From positions 1 to 6,854 of the forward strand of contig CANQES010000071.1 of the NCBI GenBank assembly GCA_947595555.1: a stretch of 6,854 nucleotides of DNA. Direction: 5' to 3'. Positions 1 through 5,904 of this stretch are shown here, piece by piece; the stretch's first letter is position 1, and each line of letters opens with the position of its first letter. This DNA is from an uncultured Clostridia bacterium (lineage in GTDB: Bacteria; Bacillota; Clostridia; TANB77; CAG-508). A program made the position numbers and the translations under genes. The notes under the pieces were generated by a model. The model was given only the letters and a program-made list of their open reading frames with translations, was not told the DNA's origin and did not search any database.

Positions 1-562
1 CATGGTTTACGTATGTTATGATAATGGTGCATACATGAATACTGGTATTCAACGTTCATCTGCAACTCCAAAATTTGCAGATACAACAACATCACCTGCA
101 GGGAAAGTAATTCCAGGAAAAATGCAATCAAGAAAAGATTTAACTAAAATTATGTCTGGTCATCATATTCCATATGTAGCTCAAACAATAGGTTATATGA
201 ATTTTAAAGATTTATATGAAAAAGCTGAAAAAGCTATTTATACAAAAGGACCAGCATTCTTAAATGTAATGTCTCCATGTCCTAGAGGATGGGGATATCC
301 AACAGATGAATTAATGCAAATTAATAAATTAGCTGTAGAAACTTGCTATTGGCCTTTATATGAAGTAATTGATGGAAAATATGTAATAAACTATAAACCT
401 GCTAAAAAATTACCAATTGAAGAATTTTTAAGACCTCAAAAAAGATTTAAGCACATGTTTAAACCAGGAAATGAATGGATGATAGAAGAATTCCAAAAAG
501 AAGTTGACAGTAGATGGCAAGAATTATTAGATTTAGAAGAGATTACTAATAAGGCACAATAA
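1..562 (+). CDS. porB: Pyruvate:ferredoxin oxidoreductase, beta subunit (3' part; 5' end outside window)
   Basis: This is the C-terminal 186 residues of the thiamine-diphosphate-binding beta subunit of the multi-subunit pyruvate:ferredoxin oxidoreductase. The enzyme oxidises pyruvate to acetyl-CoA and CO2 in the cytoplasm and reduces ferredoxin. The visible part opens inside the TPP/Mg site with YDNGAYMNTGIQRSS (residues 6-20 of the fragment), the family's N-x-A-Y-x-N-T-G signature. It continues with the PorB-typical block MSPCPRGWGYPTDEL around residues 90-104. The ATG at base 2 encodes an internal Met in a core strand, not a start, so base 1 belongs to the preceding codon. Many relatives have Glu where this one has Gly after the YDN; the family tolerates change there and I read no loss of function from it. 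The short separate beta chain indicates the split-subunit type rather than the single-chain clostridial enzyme, so alpha, gamma and delta genes are expected just upstream. A 2-oxoisovalerate paralogue is possible but less likely. Confidence 0.92.
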   Translation, partial: MVYVCYDNGAYMNTGIQRSSATPKFADTTTSPAGKVIPGKMQSRKDLTKIMSGHHIPYVAQTIGYMNFKDLYEKAEKAIYTKGPAFLNVMSPCPRGWGYPTDELMQINKLAVETCYWPLYEVIDGKYVINYKPAKKLPIEEFLRPQKRFKHMFKPGNEWMIEEFQKEVDSRWQELLDLEEITNKAQ

Positions 563-581
563 GTCAAGAGGTAACAGATTT

Positions 582-617
582 AATAAGTCCTCTCTTATAA
601 TTTTGAGAGGACTTATT
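582..617 (+). terminator. Hairpin after porB, probable terminator
   Basis: A perfect 13-bp inverted repeat, AATAAGTCCTCTC (582-594) and GAGAGGACTTATT (605-617), surrounds a 10-nt loop, 19 bases after the porB stop. The stem is strong for such AT-rich DNA, but only TTATTT and then GAAAGG follow it, so the U-tract is poor. Termination may therefore be partial, letting some transcript into the next gene 18 bases on. The loop contains TATAAT (596-601), which could be a -10 box, but no matching -35 is visible. Confidence 0.62.
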
Positions 618-635
618 TGAAAGGAATTTATAAAA

Positions 636-1712
636 ATGTCAGAAAACTTAGAAGACCAAGTAGAGGAAGAGGTTAAGTTAACTAATAAAAAAGTAGTTAT
701 ATTTAATTTTATTTTAATTGTTGTAATTTTTGTAGGCTTATTTATTTATATGATAAATGTTGATGGGATAGATAATATAAAACAATTAATAAATCAAGTA
801 GACTATAAATGGGTATTAGGAGGCATAATTTGTCTAATTATTCATTGGCTTTGTGAAGCAATTAATTTACATATTCCACTCAAAAAAATGTATCCAAAAC
901 AAACTTTTAAAAATTCATTTAGAGTGTCAATGATAGGCCTATTATTTAATAATATCACTCCATTTTCTTCTGGAGGTCAACCTATGCAAGCATATGAATT
1001 AACAAAAACAGGAAAGAGAGTTAGCAATTCTTTATCTGCTATGTCTATGAAATTTATTATCACTCAAATAGCTTTAGTAATTACGACATTAGTAGTAGTA
1101 ATATTAGAATTTTCTTTTTTTGTTAATTTGATGCAGAATTATATTTGGCTTGCAATAGTTGGATTTTTAGTTAATATAATAGCAATAGTTGTAGTTATTT
1201 TAGCAGGAATAAAGAAGAAAATAATAACTTTTTTTACAACACCAATTATTAAACTTCTAGGAAAAATTCATATATTTAAAGAACCTGAAAAAACTATTGA
1301 AAAATTGGATAAAAGTATAGATAATTTTCGAGAGCAATTTTTATTTATGACATCAGAAAAGAAAATGGTTTTACAGATGTTTATAACAGCAGTAATACAA
1401 AGCTTTGCATATTATACAATTACATATATGATATACAGAGCATTTGGCAACAATGACATAACTCTTTTACAGATTATACCAGTGCAAGCATTTTTACTAC
1501 TTATTATGACTTTCATACCAACGCCTGGTTCAGGGTTAGGAGCAGAGGGTGGATTTTATTTATTGTTTAATTCTGTATTTAAAAATGGTACTATCAATAT
1601 GTCTATATTATTTTGGAGATTATATACTTTCTATTTACCTATTATAGTGGGAACTTTATTTTTAATACCAGAAAGAACCAAAAAAAATAAGGATTTGGGG
1701 ACGGCCCCATAA
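636..1712 (+). CDS. UPF0104 / lysylphosphatidylglycerol synthase TM-domain family membrane protein (flippase-like)
   Basis: This 358-residue integral membrane protein has a charged N-terminal tail (about 1-19) and hydrophobic segments at roughly 20-40, 58-78, 94-112, 138-160, 168-192, 246-268, 277-297 and 323-345. Two family signatures are clear: NNITPFSSGGQPMQ at 105-118, and IPTPGSGLGAEGGF at 294-307 between the last helices. These belong to the UPF0104/AglD/YbhN group, which shares its fold with the flippase half of MprF. There is no cytosolic aminoacyl-transfer domain, so it is not a complete MprF. By family analogy it probably moves a lipid or lipid-linked substrate across the membrane, but the substrate cannot be told from sequence. 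The start ATG is preceded by AAAGGAA about 10 bases upstream. The final residues (KDLGTAP) are encoded by the GC-rich hairpin at 1686-1720, so the tail probably has no structural role. It converges with the glycosyltransferase gene, with 7 bases between the stops. Confidence 0.85.
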   Translation: MSENLEDQVEEEVKLTNKKVVIFNFILIVVIFVGLFIYMINVDGIDNIKQLINQVDYKWVLGGIICLIIHWLCEAINLHIPLKKMYPKQTFKNSFRVSMIGLLFNNITPFSSGGQPMQAYELTKTGKRVSNSLSAMSMKFIITQIALVITTLVVVILEFSFFVNLMQNYIWLAIVGFLVNIIAIVVVILAGIKKKIITFFTTPIIKLLGKIHIFKEPEKTIEKLDKSIDNFREQFLFMTSEKKMVLQMFITAVIQSFAYYTITYMIYRAFGNNDITLLQIIPVQAFLLLIMTFIPTPGSGLGAEGGFYLLFNSVFKNGTINMSILFWRLYTFYLPIIVGTLFLIPERTKKNKDLGTAP

Positions 1713-1720
1713 TCCTTATT
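1686..1720. terminator. Bidirectional GC-rich hairpin terminator between convergent genes, overlapping both gene ends
   Basis: Left arm AATAAGGATTTGGGG (1686-1700), loop ACGG (1701-1704), right arm CCCCATAATCCTTATT (1705-1720). The arms pair along their full length with one bulged base. On the minus strand the stem runs directly into a T-tract (the complement of the A-run at about 1680-1687), so it is a textbook rho-independent terminator for the glycosyltransferase gene. In the plus direction the following TATTG is weaker. The stop codon of the plus-strand gene (1710-1712) lies inside the right arm, and the minus-strand stop (1720-1722) touches its edge. The GGGGACGGCCCC core is conspicuously GC-rich for this genome. 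Confidence 0.85.
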
Positions 1721-2406
1721 TATTGTACAGAATCTGCTTCTTCCTGAGAAATATAACCATATTCTACCATCTTATTAAGAACATGTTTTTGACGTTTCTT
1801 AGCTAAATCAGGATTAACAGTTGGTGCATATACTGAAGGAGCATTTGGAACACCAGCCAACATACTAGCCTCGGCTAGAGTCAAATCCTTTGGATCCTTT
1901 TGATAATATCCCATACTAGCATCGTAAATACAGTAATAACCATCACCAAAATAAGAAGAATTTACATATAAAGCAAAAATGTCATTTTTGCTATAATTTT
2001 TTTCTAAATCATAAGCAGCAAAAATTTCACCTAACTTTCGTACAATAGTCTTATCTTGATTAAAAATAACGTTTTTTGCAACTTGCTGTGTAATAGTACT
2101 TCCACCTTCATCAAATTCTCCGTCACGGATGTTTGTATAAAGAGCTCTAGCAATACCAATTGGGTCAATAGCACCATGTTCATAATAGCGATGATCTTCT
2201 ACTGCAATAACAGCATTAATATAATTTTCTGGCAATTCAGCAAATGACATATAATGTTCTTTTTTTGTTATGTCTTCTACTCGACTAATTAAGGGTTTCT
2301 CTTTTAAAGTATTTGAATAATAGCCAAATCCAATGAAAAACACTATACTGGCAATAATTACAAAAACAAGTAATAATATTAATAATATCTTTCTAAATAT
2401 TTTCAT
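1720..2406 (-). CDS. Monofunctional biosynthetic peptidoglycan glycosyltransferase (GT51)
   Basis: This 228-residue enzyme polymerises lipid II into glycan strands at the outer face of the membrane. A single N-terminal membrane anchor (about residues 5-30) precedes a complete GT51 domain. Motifs in order: EDHRYYEHGAID, with catalytic Glu70; GGSTITQQ at 101-108; RKLGEIFAAYDLEKNYSK, with a second conserved Glu near 127; YVNSSYFGDG; and LTLAEASMLAGVPNAP. The protein ends after the glycosyltransferase domain with no transpeptidase domain, so it is of the monofunctional (MGT) type, and its length suits that class. I chose the ATG at 2406 because GAGGT lies 4 bases upstream and the sequence MKIFRKILL begins a normal anchor. 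An in-frame ATG at 2466 would add 20 atypical residues and lie upstream of the predicted promoter. It is divergent from dapF, whose product feeds the same cell-wall pathway. Confidence 0.93.
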   Translation of the reverse strand: MKIFRKILLILLLVFVIIASIVFFIGFGYYSNTLKEKPLISRVEDITKKEHYMSFAELPENYINAVIAVEDHRYYEHGAIDPIGIARALYTNIRDGEFDEGGSTITQQVAKNVIFNQDKTIVRKLGEIFAAYDLEKNYSKNDIFALYVNSSYFGDGYYCIYDASMGYYQKDPKDLTLAEASMLAGVPNAPSVYAPTVNPDLAKKRQKHVLNKMVEYGYISQEEADSVQ

Positions 2407-2410
2407 AAAT

Positions 2411-2415
2411 ACCTC
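2411..2415 (-). promoter_or_regulatory. Ribosome binding site of the GT51 gene
   Basis: GAGGT on the minus strand lies 4 bases upstream of the ATG at 2406. It decides the start in favour of 2406 over the in-frame ATG at 2466. Confidence 0.75.
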
Positions 2416-2427
2416 ATTTCTAACATT

Positions 2428-2456
2428 ATTATACAATAAATGTGGAGATAATGGAA
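2428..2456 (-). promoter_or_regulatory. Probable promoter of the GT51 gene
   Basis: A perfect -10 box TATAAT lies at 2433-2428 on the minus strand. A poor -35 (TTCCAT, 2456-2451) stands 17 bases upstream. The predicted transcription start near 2421 would give a leader of only about 15 nt, just enough for the ribosome binding site. The -10 is convincing; the -35 is not. Confidence 0.5.
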
Positions 2457-2500
2457 TAGAATTCATAAAAAATTAAGAATGAAACTTATCAAACAGACTC

Positions 2501-2529
2501 TTTACAAAAAAATATGCATATGATAAAAT
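2501..2529 (+). promoter_or_regulatory. SigA-type promoter of the dapF-dapL operon
   Basis: The -35 TTTACA (2501-2506) and -10 TAAAAT (2524-2529) are separated by exactly 17 bases, and each matches consensus at 5 of 6 positions. A TG at 2521-2522 one base before the -10 makes it an extended -10 promoter. The predicted transcription start is about 2535-2537, inside the palindrome that follows. Confidence 0.78.
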
Positions 2530-2530
2530 G

Positions 2531-2566
2531 CTAATCAATAAAATATAACTATATTTTATTGATTAG
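2531..2566. promoter_or_regulatory. Perfect 17+2+17 palindrome over the dapF transcription start; candidate operator or leader hairpin
   Basis: The arm CTAATCAATAAAATATA (2531-2547) is the exact reverse complement of 2550-2566, with only AC between them. It starts one base after the -10 box and ends 12 bases before the ribosome binding site. No T-tract follows, so it is not a terminator. The predicted transcript would begin about 5 bases inside the left arm, so the complete dyad exists only in DNA. This favours binding of a dimeric regulator, although a shortened RNA stem at the 5' end of the message is also possible. The regulator is unknown. Confidence 0.6.
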
Positions 2567-2578
2567 TAATACCTAAAG

Positions 2579-2586
2579 AGGTGGAG
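2579..2586 (+). promoter_or_regulatory. Ribosome binding site of dapF
   Basis: AGGTGGAG ends 3 bases before the ATG at 2590. The GTG at 2581 sits within this site and so cannot be the start, although it is in frame. Confidence 0.75.
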
Positions 2587-2589
2587 AAA

Positions 2590-3420
2590 ATGAAAAAATT
2601 TACAAAAATGCATGGGCTAGGGAATGATTACGTTTATATGGATGCAATTCATCAAACCATAGAAAACGAATCGTCACTAGCTCAATTTGTTAGTAACAGA
2701 CATTTTGGCATTGGTTCAGATGGACTAATTTTAATATGCAAAAGTGATATAGCAGACTTTAAAATGAGAATATTTAATAGTGACGGAAGTGAAGCAGAAA
2801 TGTGTGGAAATGGCATACGTTGTGTTGGAAAATTCGTATATGACAAAGGACTAACCGATAAAACAACAGTTACTATAGAAACACTAGCTGGAATAAAAAC
2901 TCTATTATTAAATGTAAGAGATGGAAAAGTTGCAACAGTTAGAGTTGATATGGGAGAGCCAATTTTAGCACCAGAAAAAATACCAGTAATGTCAATTGAA
3001 GAACCAGTACAGAACTTAAAAGTAAAAGCATCAGATAAAGAATTTACATTTACATGTGTATCAATGGGAAATCCTCATGCCATCACAGTAGTAGAAGATG
3101 TAAATAACTTTGATGTTTCAAAATATGGAAATATTATAGAAACGGCATCTGTATTTCCAAACAAAACAAATGTTGAATTTATTGAGATTTTAGATAATGA
3201 ACATATAAAAATGAGAGTATGGGAAAGAGGTGCAGGAGAAACTTTAGCATGCGGAACTGGTGCATGTGCAACAGCAGTTAGCTGCTATTTGAATCAATTA
3301 ACAGGAAGACATACATACGTTGAATTACTCGGAGGCACTTTAGACATAGAATGGAATGAAGAAGATAATCATATTTATATGACAGGACCAGCCACAACTG
3401 TATTTGAAGGAGAAATTTAG
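2590..3420 (+). CDS. dapF: Diaminopimelate epimerase
   Basis: This 276-residue cytoplasmic, cofactor-independent epimerase converts LL-diaminopimelate to meso-diaminopimelate, the direct precursor of lysine and of the peptidoglycan cross-linking residue. It has the usual two-domain arrangement, with one catalytic cysteine in each half: Cys72 in MCGNGIRC and Cys221 in ACGTGACA. Other hallmarks are the N-terminal KMHGLGNDYV, IFNSDGSEAEMCGNG, GNPHAI near 161-166, and ERGAGET before the second cysteine. Length and motifs are complete, so it should be active. The ATG start at 2590 gives the typical N-terminus MKKFTKMHGLGNDY. It is first in an operon with dapL, which makes its substrate; the dapL start is 10 bases after the dapF stop. 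An extended -10 promoter and a perfect palindrome precede it, which suggests specific control, though no lysine riboswitch is present. Confidence 0.98.
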   Translation: MKKFTKMHGLGNDYVYMDAIHQTIENESSLAQFVSNRHFGIGSDGLILICKSDIADFKMRIFNSDGSEAEMCGNGIRCVGKFVYDKGLTDKTTVTIETLAGIKTLLLNVRDGKVATVRVDMGEPILAPEKIPVMSIEEPVQNLKVKASDKEFTFTCVSMGNPHAITVVEDVNNFDVSKYGNIIETASVFPNKTNVEFIEILDNEHIKMRVWERGAGETLACGTGACATAVSCYLNQLTGRHTYVELLGGTLDIEWNEEDNHIYMTGPATTVFEGEI

Positions 3421-3425
3421 GAGGG
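3419..3425 (+). promoter_or_regulatory. Ribosome binding site of dapL
   Basis: AGGAGGG overlaps the dapF stop codon (3418-3420) and stands 5 bases before the ATG at 3431. It fixes that start over an upstream in-frame ATG at 3404, which lies inside dapF and lacks such a site. The overlap suggests translational coupling. Confidence 0.88.
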
Positions 3426-3430
3426 AGAAA

Positions 3431-4633
3431 ATGAGTTATATTAATGAAAATTTTTTAGAATTGCAAGATAGTTATTTGTTTTCAACAATAGCTAAAAAAG
3501 TAGCAAAATTTACTGAAGAAAATCCAGATAAAAAAATAATAAAATTGGGAATAGGAGATGTCACAAAATCAATTGTACCAGCATGTTTGGAAGCAATGCA
3601 TAAAGCAGTAGATGACATGGGAACAACAGAAGGATTTAAAGGATATGGACCAGAGCAAGGATATGATTTTTTAAGAAAAGCAATTGTAGAAAATGATTAT
3701 AAACAAAGAGGAATAGACATAGAAGAAGATGAAATATTTGTATCAGATGGAGCAAAGTGTGACTGTGGTAACATTGTAGATATTTTTGCTGAAGATAACA
3801 AAGTAGCTATAACAGACCCAGTATATCCAGTATATTTAGATACTAATATTATGTCTGGAAGGAAAATCACTTATTTACCAGTAACCGCAGAAAATAATTT
3901 TAAACCAGAATTACCAAAAGAAAAAGTTGATATGATTTATTTATGTTTTCCAAACAATCCGACAGGAACAGTATTGGAAAAAGAAGAACTAAAAAAATGG
4001 GTAGACTATGCAAAAGAAAATAAATCTATTATTTTATATGATTCAGCATATGAAGCTTTTATTACAGAAGAAAACATACCACATAGTATTTATGACATAG
4101 AGGGAGCAAAAGAAGTAGCCATTGAATTTAAAAGTTATTCAAAAACAGCAGGATTTACTGGAGTTAGATGTGCATATGTAGTCATACCAAAACAATTAAA
4201 AGGATATACTAAAGCAGGAAAAGAAGTAAGTTTTAATCAGTTATGGAATAGAAGAACTTGTACTAAATTTAATGGAGTTTCTTATATTGTTCAAAGGGCA
4301 GCAGAGGCAACATATTCACCTGAAGGCAAAAAACAAATTGAAGAAAATATTAAATCCTATTTAGAAAATGCTAAAATTATTAAGCAAGGATTAGAAGAAG
4401 CGGGATTTACAGTATATGGGGGAGTTAACTCACCATATATTTGGCTAAAAGTCCCAGAGGGAATGACATCTTGGGAATTTTTTGACAGACTATTAGAAGA
4501 AGCAAACATAGTAGGAACCCCAGGAAGTGGATTTGGACCACATGGAGAAGGATACTTTAGACTAACAGCTTTTGGAACAAAAGAAAATTCAATAGAAGCA
4601 ATGAATAGAATAAAAAGAACAAATATTCGATAA
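3431..4633 (+). CDS. dapL: LL-diaminopimelate aminotransferase
   Basis: This 400-residue PLP-dependent class I/II aminotransferase converts tetrahydrodipicolinate and glutamate directly to LL-diaminopimelate and 2-oxoglutarate. It bypasses the acylated intermediates of the succinylase and acetylase routes. Diagnostic DapL sequence is present: INENFLELQDSYLFSTIAKK at the N-terminus, IKLGIGDVT, FKGYGPEQGYDFLR near 69-82, and FPNNPTGT near 173-180. The PLP-binding lysine is Lys238 in SYSKTAGFTGVR, and GSGFGPHGEGYFRLTAFG near the C-terminus contains the substrate-carboxylate Arg. Length matches the family. The product is the substrate of DapF, encoded immediately upstream. No clear terminator follows: only a 6-bp AAAAGT/ACTTTT element lies just downstream, within the next promoter, so some read-through is possible. 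Confidence 0.96.
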   Translation: MSYINENFLELQDSYLFSTIAKKVAKFTEENPDKKIIKLGIGDVTKSIVPACLEAMHKAVDDMGTTEGFKGYGPEQGYDFLRKAIVENDYKQRGIDIEEDEIFVSDGAKCDCGNIVDIFAEDNKVAITDPVYPVYLDTNIMSGRKITYLPVTAENNFKPELPKEKVDMIYLCFPNNPTGTVLEKEELKKWVDYAKENKSIILYDSAYEAFITEENIPHSIYDIEGAKEVAIEFKSYSKTAGFTGVRCAYVVIPKQLKGYTKAGKEVSFNQLWNRRTCTKFNGVSYIVQRAAEATYSPEGKKQIEENIKSYLENAKIIKQGLEEAGFTVYGGVNSPYIWLKVPEGMTSWEFFDRLLEEANIVGTPGSGFGPHGEGYFRLTAFGTKENSIEAMNRIKRTNIR

Positions 4634-4638
4634 AAGTA

Positions 4639-4667
4639 TTGACTTTTTAACTTAATATTTATATAAT
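4639..4667 (+). promoter_or_regulatory. Strong consensus promoter for the HD-ruvA-rarA group
   Basis: TTGACT (4639-4644) and a perfect TATAAT (4662-4667) are separated by exactly 17 bases, the best SigA-type match in the window. The predicted start is near 4674, giving a leader of about 25 nt. It begins 6 bases after the dapL stop and makes the downstream genes a separate transcription unit. Confidence 0.85.
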
Positions 4668-4688
4668 AAGCAAAGTAAAAATAGAAAT

Positions 4689-4692
4689 GGAG
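4689..4692 (+). promoter_or_regulatory. Ribosome binding site of the HD-domain gene
   Basis: GGAG lies 6 bases upstream of the ATG at 4699. An in-frame ATG at 4687 overlaps this site and has no recognisable site of its own, so 4699 is preferred. Confidence 0.6.
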
Positions 4693-4698
4693 AAAAAA

Positions 4699-5253
4699 AT
4701 GAAAGACACATATTTAAAACTATTAAAAACAGTAAAAAGAGAAGGAATAGAAGAATTAATAAATTTCCTGGAAAAATCAGATTTCTTTATAGCACCAGCA
4801 AGTACAAGATTTCATGGAGACCATGAAGGAGGATTAGTAGAACATAGTTTAAAAGTCTATGACATTTTAAAGCACAAAGTAGAACATTGTATATTGCCAA
4901 TAGACATACCAGAAGAATCAATTATAATAATTGGTTTATTACATGACATTTGTAAAACTAATTTTTATAAAGTAGACTATCGAAATGCAAAAAATGCATT
5001 AGGAGTATGGGAAAAAGTACCATATTATACTATTGATGACACAATACCATATGGGCATGGTGAAAAATCAGTAATGATGATAACTGAATATATGAAATTA
5101 ACACCAGAAGAAAAATATGCAATTCGTTGGCACATGGGATACACAGAACCAAAAGAAAATTACAATGCTATAGGAAGTAGCTATACGAAATATCCAATAG
5201 CTTTATTAACACATGAAGCAGATTTAGAAGCAACATATTTTTATGATACATAA
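4699..5253 (+). CDS. HD-domain phosphohydrolase of unknown substrate
   Basis: This 184-residue soluble protein is built around one HD domain, a metal-dependent phosphohydrolase fold. The metal ligands can be followed: His49 in GGLVEHSL, His83-Asp84 in GLLHDICK, His120 in PYGHGEKS, His145 in RWHMGY and Asp175 in THEADLEA. The FHGDHEGGLVEHSLKVYDI region resembles the HD domain of YhaM-type 3'-5' exoribonucleases, but the N-terminal OB-fold of YhaM is absent. It could therefore be a stand-alone nuclease-like or nucleotide-hydrolysing HD protein, and the substrate cannot be stated. The protein ends about 9 residues after the final Asp and looks complete. It has its own strong promoter and is followed after 25 bases by ruvA, suggesting a link to DNA repair or nucleotide metabolism by context only. 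Start at 4699 chosen on ribosome-binding-site position; 4687 would add four residues. Confidence 0.82.
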   Translation: MKDTYLKLLKTVKREGIEELINFLEKSDFFIAPASTRFHGDHEGGLVEHSLKVYDILKHKVEHCILPIDIPEESIIIIGLLHDICKTNFYKVDYRNAKNALGVWEKVPYYTIDDTIPYGHGEKSVMMITEYMKLTPEEKYAIRWHMGYTEPKENYNAIGSSYTKYPIALLTHEADLEATYFYDT

Positions 5254-5278
5254 TATAGAATGAAAGGAAAATATAAAA

Positions 5279-5887
5279 ATGTTAGCATACATAAAAGGAA
5301 CATTAGAAATGAAAATGACAGGATACATTGTAATAGATGTAGGTGGACTAGGATATAAAGTATTCATGTCAGATGCAGGAATCGAAAAAATAGGTAACAT
5401 AGGAGAAAAAGTAAAAGTTCACACATATTATCGTGTTAGAGAAGATGATATTAGCATCTATGGATTTAATACATTAGAAGAATTAAAAATGTTTGAGTTA
5501 TTAATTAGTGTTAGTGGAATAGGTGCAAAAACAGCACTTACAATGTTAGCTGTATGTGAGCCATCAGAATTTGCATTAGCAGTTATTTCAGAAGATGTAA
5601 AAACAATAACTGGAATACCTGGCATTGGAGCTAAAACTGCGCAAAGAATAATACTAGAATTAAAAGACAAAATAACAAAAGAGCAACAAATAGAAAATAT
5701 AAATAAGGAAGTAAATAAACTACAAGTAGCAATTGAAACAAACAATAAAGTATCAGAAGCTATAGCAGCACTTCAAGTATTAGGATACAACAAAAAAGAA
5801 ATTGAAAAAGCATTTGCCAACTTAGATAAAAATGAACTAACAACAGAAGAATTAATCAAAAAGGGACTAAATTTATTAGGAAAATAA
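5279..5887 (+). CDS. ruvA: Holliday junction branch migration protein RuvA
   Basis: RuvA is the junction-binding subunit of the RuvAB branch-migration motor. Its tetramer holds the four-way DNA junction flat and loads RuvB, and the complex guides RuvC resolution. At 202 residues it is full length. The N-terminal OB domain (1-63) starts MLAYIKGTLE and contains VGGLGYKV and the REDDISIYGF end. Domain II carries two helix-hairpin-helix motifs, VSGIGAKTAL (78-87) and GIPGIGAKTA (112-121), the latter followed by QRIILELKDK. After an acidic/lysine-rich linker (about 132-154), domain III (155-202) has SEAIAALQVLGYNKKEIEKA, the RuvB-contacting module. AAAGGAA about 9 bases upstream serves as ribosome binding site. 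The gene is followed after 17 bases by rarA, not by ruvB, so ruvB must be elsewhere in the genome. Confidence 0.97.
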   Translation: MLAYIKGTLEMKMTGYIVIDVGGLGYKVFMSDAGIEKIGNIGEKVKVHTYYRVREDDISIYGFNTLEELKMFELLISVSGIGAKTALTMLAVCEPSEFALAVISEDVKTITGIPGIGAKTAQRIILELKDKITKEQQIENINKEVNKLQVAIETNNKVSEAIAALQVLGYNKKEIEKAFANLDKNELTTEELIKKGLNLLGK

Positions 5888-5904
5888 AGTTGGAGGATAA
5901 ATTT

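Noticed and set aside
1..562. Gly instead of the more common Glu in the PorB YDNxAYMNTG motif as a sign of altered chemistry
   Set aside because: The flanking TPP-contact residues are intact and the rest of the fragment is typical PorB. One substitution at this position is not enough to claim a different substrate or inactivity.
2056..2247. Plus-strand open frame of 63 codons inside the GT51 gene
   Set aside because: It is antisense to conserved GT51 motifs, has no ribosome binding site and resembles no protein family.
2407..2466. 20-residue N-terminal extension of the GT51 protein from the ATG at 2466
   Set aside because: The extension spans the predicted -35/-10 region, precedes a good ribosome binding site at 2411-2415, and is unlike the charged start of a membrane anchor.
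2467..2589. Lysine riboswitch or T-box leader for the dap operon
   Set aside because: Only about 55 bases lie between the predicted transcription start and dapF, far too few for either element, and no T-box motif or terminator-type hairpin is present.
2581..2589. GTG at 2581 as the dapF start
   Set aside because: It lies inside the ribosome binding site of the ATG at 2590, and the DapF family normally begins at the MKKFTKMHGLGND position.
3404..3430. Upstream ATG at 3404 for dapL
   Set aside because: It would overlap dapF and has no ribosome binding site. AGGAGGG is correctly placed for the ATG at 3431, and the added residues are lysine/arginine-rich read-through of that site.
4633..4648. 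AAAAGT/ACTTTT hairpin followed by T as a dapL terminator
   Set aside because: The stem is only 6 bp and AT-rich, and it overlaps the TTGACT -35 box of the next promoter. It is probably chance.
5458..5745. Minus-strand open frame of 95 codons inside ruvA
   Set aside because: It is antisense to the RuvA helix-hairpin-helix region, and its low-complexity composition reflects the ruvA codons.
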